Below, piece by piece: positions 53,251 to 61,662 of a stretch of 64,000 nt of DNA. A model generated the notes under the pieces. It searched no databases and was not told where the DNA came from. It saw only the letters and a program-made list of their open reading frames with translations. Source of the stretch: Salinibacterium sp. NK8237 (GTDB lineage: Bacteria; Actinomycetota; Actinomycetes; Actinomycetales; Microbacteriaceae); NCBI RefSeq assembly GCF_015864955.1, contig NZ_JADYWE010000001.1, positions 1,674,001-1,738,000 on the forward strand, read 5' to 3'. Positions within the stretch are counted from its first letter, which is position 1, and every line of letters starts with the position of its first letter. The position numbers and the translations under genes were made by a program.

Positions 53251-53856
53251 TTAGCCCCCGAGCGAACCCGCATCGTTCGCTCGCACATCGGTGCGGTGAA
53301 AATTTTGAAAGCTGCGGCTCGCCGTTGGACCACGCTGGCCCTGGTAACGGGAACCGTATTGACCCGAGCCATAAGGCGATTCGACCGGCGACGTCGTCTT
53401 GATAAAGCACAACTGGCCAATCTTCATGCCGGGCCAGAGCTTGATCGGCAAGGTCGCAACATTGCTGAGCTCAAGGGTGACGTGACCCGAGAAGCCGGGA
53501 TCAACGAAGCCGGCGGTCGAGTGGGTGAGCAGGCCGAGGCGCCCGAGCGAGCTCTTGCCCTCGAGCCGAGCGGCAACGTCATCGGGCAAAGTCACGAGTT
53601 CGAACGTGGAACCGAGCACAAACTCACCGGGGTGAAGGATGAACGGCTGGTCGGCATCCACCTCCAGAAGGTGAGTGAGATCGGGCTGATCAACCGCCGG
53701 GTCGATGAACGGGTATTTGTGGTTGTCGAAGAGGCGGAAGAAGCGGTCGAGCCGCACATCAACACTCGACGGTTGCACCATGTCGAGATCGAGAGGGTCA
53801 AGGCCGATGCGGCCAGAGGCGAGTTCGGTCCGGATGTCGCGATCACTGAGAAGCAT
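53251..53856 (-). CDS. dcd: dCTP deaminase
   Basis: A 201-residue trimeric deaminase: [48 protein letters not shown] in parts, then [13 protein letters not shown] holding the catalytic Glu. It converts dCTP to dUTP; actinobacterial members (as in Mycobacterium) can also act as dUTPase giving dUMP directly. Residues about 170-201 ([20 protein letters not shown]) form the usual nucleotide-closing tail. Confidence 0.94.
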   Translation of the reverse strand: MLLSDRDIRTELASGRIGLDPLDLDMVQPSSVDVRLDRFFRLFDNHKYPFIDPAVDQPDLTHLLEVDADQPFILHPGEFVLGSTFELVTLPDDVAARLEGKSSLGRLGLLTHSTAGFVDPGFSGHVTLELSNVATLPIKLWPGMKIGQLCFIKTTSPVESPYGSGQYGSRYQGQRGPTASRSFQNFHRTDVRANDAGSLGG

Positions 53857-53922
53857 GGCCTAAGACTAACGAAATCCCGGCTGCGTAGTGCTCAGATGAG
53901 CAAACTTGGGGAGCCGCGAAAG

Positions 53923-54330
53923 CTACGACAGCCGGGCGGGAGCGAGCAGCGCGAGGCGCGATGAGGCGACATCCGCTGCCGTCTTCTCGATGAGTTCGTC
54001 GAGACTCTCGTAGCGGAACATTCCACGCAACCAGGCGTGCACCGTGAACTCGACCTCGGCGCCATAGAGATCGCCGTCGAAGTCGTGAATGAAAGCCTCG
54101 ACCCGACGCTCGGTCACATCGTCGAACGTGGGGTTATCGCCAATGCTGATCGTGGCGCCGTGACGTGCCGCAGCAGGCGGAAAGCTCACCCAGCACGCAT
54201 ACACACCGTCGACCGGCAGCGCGTGCTGATCGATGACCGCAATATTCGCGGTGGGAAAGCCGAGCTCGCGGCCACGCTTGTCACCGTGCACGACGGTGCC
54301 ACGAAAACTCAGCGTGGGCGGATGCTCCAT
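53923..54330 (-). CDS. Stand-alone riboflavin kinase
   Basis: A 135-residue protein equal to the C-terminal flavokinase half of bifunctional RibF: FRGTVVHGDKRGRELGFPTANI in parts (PTAN motif), DGVYACWV, SIGDNPTF, VEAFIHDFDGDLYG and the Arg-Phe end. The N-terminal FAD-synthetase (nucleotidyltransferase) domain is absent and the upstream bases do not encode it. It should make FMN from riboflavin. It lies 75 bp downstream of a flavin reductase gene in the same direction, within a flavin-dependent monooxygenase neighbourhood. ATG at 54330 is preferred; an in-frame start further upstream is possible. Confidence 0.85.
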   Translation of the reverse strand: MEHPPTLSFRGTVVHGDKRGRELGFPTANIAVIDQHALPVDGVYACWVSFPPAAARHGATISIGDNPTFDDVTERRVEAFIHDFDGDLYGAEVEFTVHAWLRGMFRYESLDELIEKTAADVASSRLALLAPARLS

Positions 54331-54405
54331 TAGGCCACCGCAATCGGTGCTCGGGCCACGCTCGTTAGCCGTGGCGCGCACCCGTGACGCGAGCACGCTC
54401 GCGCC

Positions 54406-54900
54406 CTACAGGCCGCGGAACTGGCTGAGGTGAAAGACAAGAGGAGTGACTTCGGGGAACGCTTCAGAGTGGATGACTTCGAGAGCCACAATCTCGTGGT
54501 CACCGCCATCAAAGCTGTTGCGGATCTCGCACTCGAGCCACAAAGCGGCACCATCCATGTGGATGGCTCCCCCTTCGGTCGCACGCCACGCGACGTCGGC
54601 GAAGCGGTCACCAGTGCGGGAGGCGAGGCTGCGGGCGGTGCTTTCTTGATCGGCGCCGAGAACGCTGAGCCCGATGCGGGTGGCGCGAGCGAGCACAGGC
54701 CAGGTGGCGGAGGTGCGCGCAGGGCACACGGCCACGAGCGGTGGATCGAGGGAAACGGAGGTGAAGGAGTTGACGGCGATGCCGGTTGGGGTGCCATCGA
54801 CGACGGCGGCGAGGGCGACGACGCCGGTGGGAAAGAGCGAGAGTGCTCGGCGAAGAGCAACCTGCGGGGGAACTTCTTCCGCGGTCGTCTGATGTGACAT
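54406..54900 (-). CDS. Flavin reductase family protein (FMN reductase component)
   Basis: A 164-residue split-barrel protein with the flavin reductase pattern: FPTGVVALAAVVDGTPTGIA, VNSFTSVSLDPPLVAVC, FADVAWRAT and HEIVALEVIHSE. It would supply reduced FMN to the two-component monooxygenase encoded beyond padR. AAGGAG seven bases before the ATG at 54900. Transcribed divergently from padR across a region rich in inverted repeats. Confidence 0.88.
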   Translation of the reverse strand: MSHQTTAEEVPPQVALRRALSLFPTGVVALAAVVDGTPTGIAVNSFTSVSLDPPLVAVCPARTSATWPVLARATRIGLSVLGADQESTARSLASRTGDRFADVAWRATEGGAIHMDGAALWLECEIRNSFDGGDHEIVALEVIHSEAFPEVTPLVFHLSQFRGL

Positions 54901-54921
54901 GGGCGGACTCCTTTGCTTGAA

Positions 54922-54989
54922 ATGTTCAACCAGCGACTGCTAGTCAAGTTTGAACATATGACTACATGTTAGTCATTTTTGATCATGTA
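54922..54989. promoter_or_regulatory. PadR operator region (nested inverted repeats)
   Basis: The divergent space 54901-55041 holds ATGTTCAA (54922-54929) / TTGAACAT (54950-54957), then ATGACT (54958-54963) / AGTCAT (54971-54976) around ACATGTT, then TGATCATGTA to 54989. PadR proteins bind ATGT/ACAT-type dyads. The minus-strand word TACATGATCAAAAATGAC (54972-54989) recurs with two changes upstream of the binding-protein gene. Confidence 0.7.
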
Positions 54990-55041
54990 AACAACTAACT
55001 TTCTGCCCTGCGCGCCGACCGCTTGGCCTACCATTGGGGGC

Positions 55042-55641
55042 ATGTCGACTACAACTCGCCTCGTCGTACTGGGAGCTGTGAACCAGTTCCAACCAGTTCA
55101 CGGCTACTTTCTGCGCCGTGAACTGATGACCTGGCACATCGACGAATGGGCCAACATCCAACCCGGCTCGATCTACAACGCCCTGCGGTCGCTCACCAAC
55201 GATGGCTATCTCGCCGAGAACGGCACCGAATCTGCCGGTAACCGCCCCGAACGCACGACCTACCGCATGACCGAAGCCGGCGAAGTCGAATTGCTCCGGA
55301 TGCTGCGCGACGCCCTCTGGACAGTCGAAGTCTTCGACACCAAGCCCGTCATGGTGCTCACCTCGTTTATGTACGCCCTGCAGCGCGAAGAAGTGCTCGC
55401 CGGCCTCGAACACCGCGTCACCGAAATCGACGCCCGCATCGCCAGCAATACGTACCACATTGGTGATGTTGCAACCTCGACCTCGACCCCCGCCTACGTG
55501 CGCGAAATCTTCGAACTGGCAACCTCTCGCTTGCGCGGAGAACAGCAGTGGGCTCGAGACGTGATCGGCCGCATCCGCTCTGGCGACTACGTCTTTGCCG
55601 GAGAAGATGGCGACCGCCCCGCTCGCCGCGCTACGAGCTAG
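55042..55641 (+). CDS. PadR-family transcriptional regulator
   Basis: A 199-residue protein: PadR winged helix (about 5-95: LVVLGAVNQFQPVHGYFLRR, WANIQPGSIYNALRSLTNDG, TYRMTEAGEVEL) and a C-terminal helical dimerisation/ligand domain (Vir_act_alpha_C-like, about 100-185). It is divergent from the flavin reductase and convergent with the monooxygenase gene, sharing its stop tetranucleotide CTAG (55638-55641). It likely represses the surrounding monooxygenase genes until substrate appears (inference). Confidence 0.88.
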   Translation: MSTTTRLVVLGAVNQFQPVHGYFLRRELMTWHIDEWANIQPGSIYNALRSLTNDGYLAENGTESAGNRPERTTYRMTEAGEVELLRMLRDALWTVEVFDTKPVMVLTSFMYALQREEVLAGLEHRVTEIDARIASNTYHIGDVATSTSTPAYVREIFELATSRLRGEQQWARDVIGRIRSGDYVFAGEDGDRPARRATS

Positions 55642-57005
55642 TTCTTCGCTTCACCCGCGGCCGTCGCCCGGTAGGCGGCACCCGGGTGGTCATCGCGCAA
55701 GATCGAATCGTCGGTGCCGAGCAGACGCTCGCGCAGCGTCGGAGCGTCATAGCCTTCGCCCGCAACTCCCCGCTCGCGCAGAATCGGCAGCACCTTCTCA
55801 ATGAACTCGACCGTCGAACTGGGCTGGATCATCGGCGTCAGTAGGAACCCGTCGAGGTCGGCGCCCTCAGCGAGAGCGATCATCTCGTCAGCGATCTGCT
55901 CAGCAGTGCCCACGAAGGGCTTGCTGCGCACACCATTGCCGTGCCACTGAGCGAGAACATCGCCGACGGTCTGGTCGCCGAAGCGCGTGACCTGAGTCTG
56001 CGAGAGCTCGGTGTGGAGCTCCTTCATCGGCGTCGCCGGGTCGAAGGACGAGAGATCGAGGCCCGTGAACCACGCGTAGGAGGCGACAGCAACGTCGGGG
56101 CTCTCGGCATCCAGCACCGCTTGCAGCTTGGCCTTGGCTTCGTCAGCCGTGTCGCCGATCACGCACGTGAAGGCCGACATGATCTTGACCGAGTCGGCGG
56201 CGCGACCGTTCTTCACCGCTTCTTCACGAATGGATGCCACCTGCTCGGCGACCTTCTCGACCGCTCCGCCACCGAGGAAGACAGCTTCACCGTGCTTGCC
56301 GCCGAACTCGCGGCCGCGCGGAGAGGTGCCGGCCTGGAAGAGCACCGGGGTGCCCTGCGGCGAGTACGAGGAGTTTCCATAACCGTGCGACTTGAAGTAC
56401 GGGCCATCGTGCTCGATGCGGTGAACCTTGGCGGGATCAGCGAAGCGACCGTTCTTGTCACGCTCGAGCGCGTCACGCTCCCACGCGCCCTCCCACAGCT
56501 TGTAGACGACCTCCATAAAGTCATCGGCCATGTCGTAGCGCTCGTCGTGCGCGACCATCGGAACACCGAAAGCCTGCGATGCCGTTTCGGCGGTACCCGT
56601 CGTGACAACGTTCCACCCGATGCGGCCGCCCGAGAGGTGGTCGAGGCTCGCAATGCGGCGAGCAAAAGCGTAGGGCTGTTCAAGAAGAGTGGATCCCGTG
56701 AGCACGAGTCCGAGATTCGTGGTGGTCGAGATGAGGGCAGCAGCCAGAATCGCCGGATCGAGGCGCGGCAGGTCGAGGCCCTCGACCGAGCAGATCTCGG
56801 GACGCTCGCCGTTGACGTCAGCCCAGCCCCAGGCATCCGCCAAGAACATGAAGTCGAAGCCGGCCTCTTCGCAGATGGTCGTGATCTCACGCCAGTAGTC
56901 GAGGCGGTCGAACATGTCGCGCTTGTTGTCGGGGTGACGCCACGTGGACGTTCCCGAGTCGTTGGCCTGGGGGTTCTCGAATAGACCGAAGCGAAGCTTC
57001 TTCAT
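55638..57005 (-). CDS. FMN-dependent monooxygenase, NtaA/SnaA/DszA family
   Basis: A 455-residue luciferase-fold enzyme: FDFMFLADAWGW, DPAILAAALISTTTNLGL, SLDHLSGGRIGWNVVTTG, the NtaA-type insertion HRIEHDGPYFKSHGYGNSSY, and PVLFQAGTSPRGREFGGKHGE in parts. The family oxygenates chelators, sulfur heterocycles and similar compounds with FMNH2 from a separate reductase, here encoded across padR. GAAAGG seven bases before the ATG at 57005. The next upstream genes encode an NMT1-type importer, presumably for its substrate, which cannot be named. Confidence 0.9.
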   Translation of the reverse strand: MKKLRFGLFENPQANDSGTSTWRHPDNKRDMFDRLDYWREITTICEEAGFDFMFLADAWGWADVNGERPEICSVEGLDLPRLDPAILAAALISTTTNLGLVLTGSTLLEQPYAFARRIASLDHLSGGRIGWNVVTTGTAETASQAFGVPMVAHDERYDMADDFMEVVYKLWEGAWERDALERDKNGRFADPAKVHRIEHDGPYFKSHGYGNSSYSPQGTPVLFQAGTSPRGREFGGKHGEAVFLGGGAVEKVAEQVASIREEAVKNGRAADSVKIMSAFTCVIGDTADEAKAKLQAVLDAESPDVAVASYAWFTGLDLSSFDPATPMKELHTELSQTQVTRFGDQTVGDVLAQWHGNGVRSKPFVGTAEQIADEMIALAEGADLDGFLLTPMIQPSSTVEFIEKVLPILRERGVAGEGYDAPTLRERLLGTDDSILRDDHPGAAYRATAAGEAKN

Positions 57006-57091
57006 GATGAAACCTTTCGTGGTGGTGAAAAAGTCAGGTAGTGCTGACAAAAGTCAAAGTTGTAGCGGGAAAAGGTGGGGGGAGCCGAAAA

Positions 57092-57949
57092 CTAGCGGCC
57101 GACGGCGGCCCCGTCGCTCCACCACAGCACTCGTTTGCGCACAAGAGCGAGCAGTGAAATGAGCACGACGCCCATGAAGCAGAGCAGCGCGATGCTGGCC
57201 CACGTGACGGGCAAATTGGCTTGGGCTGCGGCGATCGTGACGAGTGATCCGAGCCCTGCCTGCTGGCCGGCCGCGACAAACTCGGCGACAGCCGCGCCGA
57301 CAATCGCCAGCGGAAGCGCGATACGCAGTCCCGCGAAAACGTAGGGCATCGACCCGGTGAAACGCAGGTCGCGGAAGATCTCCCAGCGGCTGGCATGCAG
57401 TGTCTTCATCACATCGAGAGCACGGTCATCCACATCTCGCAGCCCGGCAAGCGAGTTGACGAGCATCGGGAAGAACACGACCAGCGCGGTCACGATGAAC
57501 TTGGGCGTCATGCCGAAGCCGAACGCCACGACAAGCGCGGGAGCGATGGCCACGATCGGAGTCACCATCACGACAACGACGAGCGGCATAACCGCGCGTT
57601 CCATGACCTGAAACTCGGCCATGATGATCGCCAAGATGAACCCGGCGATGATGCCCGAGCTCGCACCGACGAGAACTTCTAGCCCCGTCACGAGCATGTT
57701 CGCCCAGTACGTATCGGCATCTTTGATGAGGCTCACCCACACCTGGTCGATGGTCGGAATCACGTACGGGTTCGCGATCGCCGTGATCTGCCAGAGCGCT
57801 GCCGCAATCACAAAGGTGATGACGGCGGGAGCCCAGTTGGTCCAGCGCAAGTTCTGTTTGAACTTGGCCGAGGCCAGCGGCGAGAAGCGGCGACCGGTAG
57901 CGCTTGTCGCCGACTGAACGGCCAGTGCTGACGTGTCGGTTGTTGACAT
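57092..57949 (-). CDS. ABC transporter permease, SsuC/TauC type
   Basis: A 285-residue membrane protein with about six helices and the EAA loop around DVMKTLHASRWEIFRDLRF. GAGGAA lies before the ATG at 57949; a longer start adds ten charged residues. It is the only permease of this importer, unlike the two-permease importer at 12113-14798. Confidence 0.88.
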   Translation of the reverse strand: MSTTDTSALAVQSATSATGRRFSPLASAKFKQNLRWTNWAPAVITFVIAAALWQITAIANPYVIPTIDQVWVSLIKDADTYWANMLVTGLEVLVGASSGIIAGFILAIIMAEFQVMERAVMPLVVVVMVTPIVAIAPALVVAFGFGMTPKFIVTALVVFFPMLVNSLAGLRDVDDRALDVMKTLHASRWEIFRDLRFTGSMPYVFAGLRIALPLAIVGAAVAEFVAAGQQAGLGSLVTIAAAQANLPVTWASIALLCFMGVVLISLLALVRKRVLWWSDGAAVGR

Positions 57950-57971
57950 GCGTTCCTCGTTCCTGCGTGAC

Positions 57972-58772
57972 TTAGGCACTTTTTTGTCCCATCACTTCGC
58001 GCAGCGTTTCGCGCACGTGGCCTTCAAGATCGCGGAACTCGTCGGTCGCGTACACGTCGATCGTGCGAGGACGTGGCAGGGGAACATCGATAACTTCGGC
58101 GATGTGGCCAGGATGCGCCCCCATCACCACGATGCGGTCAGAGAGCATGATCGCCTCGGGCACCGAGTGAGTCACAAACATGACCGCTTTGCGGTTGGAC
58201 TGCCAGAAATCGAGCAGGCCCAAACGTTGAGCGTCACGGTTCATCTCATCGAGCGCCGAGAAGGGCTCGTCCATGAGCAACACACTCGGGTCAAACACGA
58301 ACGCGCGAGCAATAGCGACGCGCTGCTGCATCCCACCCGAAAGCTGACCGGGATACTTGTCGAGCGCAGCGCCCAACCCGAATGACTCCAGAATCTCGCG
58401 AGGGTCGCGCAGGTTGCGGTTCGCGTTCGCTTTCGGGTTCACCTTCATCGGTAGGCGCACATTGTCGAGCACCGTACGCCACGGGAGCAGCGCTGGGGAC
58501 TGGGGAACAAGACCGATCATCTTGTTCTTCGTCGCGGCTTTCACCGTCATCCCGTCGACCATGACGGTGCCGCTGTCGGCGTCGATGAGGCCGGCGACCG
58601 TCTTGAGCAGTGTCGACTTGCCGCACCCGCTCGGGCCGATCACCGAAACGAACTCGCCCATCTTGATCGAGAGGCTCACGTGGTTGAGCACGAGCGTGCG
58701 CGCCCCCTCGGGGCCGAAGCTCTTAGAGACGTTCTCGATATGAACGCCCGCGTGTGGCTGTGCGGTTTCCAC
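57972..58772 (-). CDS. ABC transporter ATP-binding protein, SsuB/TauB type
   Basis: A 266-residue ATPase: Walker [11 protein letters not shown]-loop [14 protein letters not shown], signature [13 protein letters not shown], Walker [14 protein letters not shown]-loop [12 protein letters not shown] start at 58772 with GGGAG six bases upstream. It sits between the binding-protein and permease genes. Confidence 0.9.
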   Translation of the reverse strand: METAQPHAGVHIENVSKSFGPEGARTLVLNHVSLSIKMGEFVSVIGPSGCGKSTLLKTVAGLIDADSGTVMVDGMTVKAATKNKMIGLVPQSPALLPWRTVLDNVRLPMKVNPKANANRNLRDPREILESFGLGAALDKYPGQLSGGMQQRVAIARAFVFDPSVLLMDEPFSALDEMNRDAQRLGLLDFWQSNRKAVMFVTHSVPEAIMLSDRIVVMGAHPGHIAEVIDVPLPRPRTIDVYATDEFRDLEGHVRETLREVMGQKSA

Positions 58773-58795
58773 AGTTACTCCCTGAGTTGTGAAGC

Positions 58796-58830
58796 CGGAT
58801 GCCGCACCGGGTGGAGTGGTGCGGCATCCG
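58796..58830 (-). terminator. Hairpin between binding-protein and ATPase genes
   Basis: CGGATGCCGCACC (58796-58808) and GGTGCGGCATCCG (58818-58830) form a perfect 13-bp stem with a 9-base loop, 15 bases after the binding-protein stop. Its GGATGCCGC core equals that of the hairpin after the other NMT1-type binding-protein gene (10821-10854). Confidence 0.8.
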
Positions 58831-58845
58831 AGCGGGGTGGTCGGG

Positions 58846-59949
58846 TTAGTTGCCCGGCCAGATCAGTTCGCCGTCTGCATAGAGATCAGCGACGAGCGTT
58901 TCATCCATCATGTCGGTGATAGCGGGAAGAGTGTCGACGTTGCCGAACTCTTTGACGAGTTCGTACTCGGCCGCCCAGTCAGCAGCAGTCTGGGTTCCGG
59001 GGAGCCCACTGTTGCTGTCCTTGACCCACTGCGATTCCACATTCCAGGTGCGTTCGAGCTGATCGCGTGGGAAGGCAGAACCTTGACCGTTGTCTTCGGC
59101 GAGCTGGGCGATCATGTCGATGCACTCGCCAGAGCTGTCGAGGCAGAACTGCAAGGCGTGCAGCGAAGCGCGCATGAAGTCAGCGGCGACTTCGCGGTTC
59201 TCGGCGAGAAACTCGGAGTTGACCTCCATGACGTTGTAGGTGCCTTCAACACCAACATCTGAGGGGAAGAACTCGCTGAACGGCAGGCCCTGAGCGCGAA
59301 GGTTCTCGGGCTGGTTCGAGGCGTAGCCAACAATGGCATCGACCTGACCGCGGGTGACCACGGTGGGGTCGTAATTGGTCATCTTGATTAGCTCGACCTT
59401 GCTGACATCGACGTCAGCAGCATCCAACATGGCGGAGGCGATCGGAGTGAGGTTGATGAAGTAGCCGAGCGAACCACCTTCAAGATCCTTGAGGCTCGTG
59501 ATCTTCTCGTTGGCGAAGATCGAGAACGGCGGGGTGTTGCCGTAGGTCGCTACTGCCGTGAGGTTCGAGCTGTTGGCGGCGGCAAGCATGACATCGGATG
59601 CCGAACCGAGGGCGGTGAACTCAGCTTGACCCGAGGAGACGAGCTGTTGCCCGTTCGCACCGGAGGCGTTGATCTCTACGTCGAGGCACATGTCCTTGAA
59701 GTAGCCGAGCTCTTCGGCGAGGAATACGTCGAGCTGGCCAGCGCTGGCCGAGTATCCGTAGCCGGAGATGTAAGTGATGGTTCCCGCCGCGGCGTTGCGG
59801 TCGCAGGCTTCCTGAGAAATCAGGAGGTCGCTGGCGTCGGGTGTGGATTCTTCTTCGGGAGCTGTGCAGGCGGAGAGCGTGAGTGCTGTTACCAAGAGCG
59901 ATGCGATGCCGAGGCCTCGCAATTTCTTGGAATCAAGAGGTGTAATCAC
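58846..59949 (-). CDS. ABC transporter substrate-binding lipoprotein, NMT1/SsuA-like
   Basis: A 367-residue lipoprotein with lipobox LSAC (Cys28). The mature part follows the NMT1/SsuA two-lobe pattern: FLAEELGYFKDMCLDVEI, SSGQAEFTALGSASDVMLA, SLKDLEGGSLGYF, VVTRGQVDAIVGYASNQPE. Four further Cys (AFCL.., GECID region and others) could form disulfides. It is the first gene of its importer operon; GTG start. An 18-base word shared with the padR promoter lies about 56-73 bp upstream. Confidence 0.88.
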   Translation of the reverse strand: MITPLDSKKLRGLGIASLLVTALTLSACTAPEEESTPDASDLLISQEACDRNAAAGTITYISGYGYSASAGQLDVFLAEELGYFKDMCLDVEINASGANGQQLVSSGQAEFTALGSASDVMLAAANSSNLTAVATYGNTPPFSIFANEKITSLKDLEGGSLGYFINLTPIASAMLDAADVDVSKVELIKMTNYDPTVVTRGQVDAIVGYASNQPENLRAQGLPFSEFFPSDVGVEGTYNVMEVNSEFLAENREVAADFMRASLHALQFCLDSSGECIDMIAQLAEDNGQGSAFPRDQLERTWNVESQWVKDSNSGLPGTQTAADWAAEYELVKEFGNVDTLPAITDMMDETLVADLYADGELIWPGN

Positions 59950-60004
59950 TTGGATCCAGGTTCCTTCCTAGGCCGTATCCGTCATTGGATGGCTAGACAA
60001 AACG

Positions 60005-60022
60005 TACATGATCAAGATTGAC
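60005..60022. promoter_or_regulatory. Second PadR-type site upstream of the binding-protein gene
   Basis: TACATGATCAAGATTGAC (60005-60022) matches the word at 54972-54989 in 16 of 18 bases. Further along both regions also share CAAACTTGA. ATCAAG (60011-60016) and CTTGAT (60031-60036) make an inverted pair. This is the only dyad-rich spot in the 213-bp space 59950-60162. Confidence 0.65.
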
Positions 60023-60162
60023 TGTGCAAACTTGATTTACGGTCGTTTTGATTGCCACCACACGCTGGCCAGGCGCAATGACACTCGCGCTTCGGGTAGA
60101 CAAGTCGTGCGCCCGACGGCACACGGATGGTTGCTACTGACGTTAGCGGAGGAAGACAGGAG

Positions 60163-60819
60163 TCAGTAGGCGCGCGTGGGGTTCGCTACGCGAATCTGCT
60201 CCAGTACTCGCGCGGTGACATCGGCAGCGAACTCGTTGTACGGAGGAGCTGCCGCCCTGAGCCACAAATCACCATCAAAATAATGGCTGGTGAAAAAGTC
60301 ACCTCCCGGCTGCACGGTCAAGAACTCGAATGTGCTCGCGCTGCCCGCCACTTGCTCTGAAAACCCTTCGTCGCGCAGTGCAGTCATGAGATTAGCCGCA
60401 TCGTTTTCAGAGACGCCAGCGACTGTGACCTCGAAACCATAACCAGAGCTTGGCAGCCCCCAGAGGCACCTCCGAGCGGTTGTGGCGTTCTGAGAAATCG
60501 GTTCAAGTTCGGCGAGTTCCATCTCGCGAAACGGGACAGCGTCATCCTCTTGCAATAACTCCGACCGGTCATTGGCAAATTCGTGCACATCATCCAACGG
60601 TATGAGCGTCTCGCAGTCGGGGAGAACGAGAGGCTCAACAACGGGAGTTGGGTCAGGGCTAGGTTCGATTGACTCGCTTGAGGGCACCGCTGATGGTTCG
60701 GTCGCGTTGTCTACCGCGTCACCCGTCTCGTCTTGCACGCAGCCCGCCAGCGCAATCACGATCAGAGTCGCGGATGCCGCCGCGATAGAAGTTCGGACAG
60801 GTCGTAGTTGGTCACTCAC
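60163..60819 (-). CDS. Lipoprotein, ANPTRxY family, member 2
   Basis: A 218-residue lipoprotein: lipobox LAGC (Cys27), acidic Ser/Pro linker, then LPDCETLIPLDDV, a second Cys in RRCLWGLP, GDLWLRA and the end VANPTRAY. Start GTG with GAGGGGG seven bases before. Same build as members at 52503 and 60915; member 3 lies 95 bp away in the same direction, pointing to a local duplication. Unknown function. Confidence 0.8.
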   Translation of the reverse strand: MSDQLRPVRTSIAAASATLIVIALAGCVQDETGDAVDNATEPSAVPSSESIEPSPDPTPVVEPLVLPDCETLIPLDDVHEFANDRSELLQEDDAVPFREMELAELEPISQNATTARRCLWGLPSSGYGFEVTVAGVSENDAANLMTALRDEGFSEQVAGSASTFEFLTVQPGGDFFTSHYFDGDLWLRAAAPPYNEFAADVTARVLEQIRVANPTRAY

Positions 60820-60914
60820 TGGGGTCCCCCTCGCATCCGTAGCAATGCCTGAAGGGTAGACCTATCTGTCTTCTTTTTACACAGTTGTAGCCGAACTGTG
60901 AGGATTACTGCCGA

Positions 60915-61583
60915 TCAGTAGGTGCGGGTGGGGTTCGCTGTTCGCATGGCTTCGAGGCCACGATCGGCAACATCAACGGCAAGATCAGCACTCGTTGCGT
61001 TGACGTAAATCCAGAGGTCTCCCGCGAGATAGTGCAATTCGCTCCCCACGCTAAGCGAGTTATCTGCCGTGCGCGCCAGAGTAGTGAGACCACCCTCAGT
61101 TGCCCCCACAAACCCAGATTCGCTCAACGCCGTAGAGAGCGCAGCCGAATCGGCCTCGGTGATGTCAGCGACCGCAAGGTTGAACCCACCATCCGATCGC
61201 GGCAAACCCCAAATGCAGTGCTTGGCAATCGTCGCGTTCGAAGCGGCATCCGCGAACTCAGGGACATCGTCGGTGAGGGGCGGGATGATGTCATCCTCGG
61301 TGAAAATTTCTGTGTCAGGGGAGAACAGATTTTTGGCATCGCTCAAGGGGAGCAGGGTGTCGCAACCGGGAATGATGAGCGGCTCCGGTGTGGGGATCGG
61401 CGTGGAGCTGGAGGAGTCCGGAGCGGCTGGAGAGGGTGACGCGGCAGGCACCGAAACTTCCGGCTCCACGGGCGCACAACCGGCAAGCGCAACACTGAAC
61501 AACAGTGCGGATGCCGCAACCGCCGTCATCCGCCGGCGTTGAGCTACGGCGAGCACTGAGTTGTCGTCGCGTCCACTGTTCAT
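60915..61583 (-). CDS. Lipoprotein, ANPTRxY family, member 3
   Basis: A 222-residue lipoprotein: lipobox LAGC, Ser/Pro/Ala linker, IPGCDTLLPLSDA, second Cys in KHCIWGLP, GDLWIYV and the end TANPTRTY. The ATG at 61583 is chosen; the frame stays open upstream but runs antisense-like through the next gene. An internal ATG 18 codons later also gives a good signal peptide. Unknown function. Confidence 0.78.
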   Translation of the reverse strand: MNSGRDDNSVLAVAQRRRMTAVAASALLFSVALAGCAPVEPEVSVPAASPSPAAPDSSSSTPIPTPEPLIIPGCDTLLPLSDAKNLFSPDTEIFTEDDIIPPLTDDVPEFADAASNATIAKHCIWGLPRSDGGFNLAVADITEADSAALSTALSESGFVGATEGGLTTLARTADNSLSVGSELHYLAGDLWIYVNATSADLAVDVADRGLEAMRTANPTRTY

Positions 61584-61662
61584 GATTGAAGAGTAACCCG
61601 GCCACCGGTTGGGCGGAAGAGAGTTATTCTTACTGCCCGGGTAGCTCGGCTGTGCCGCGCGA

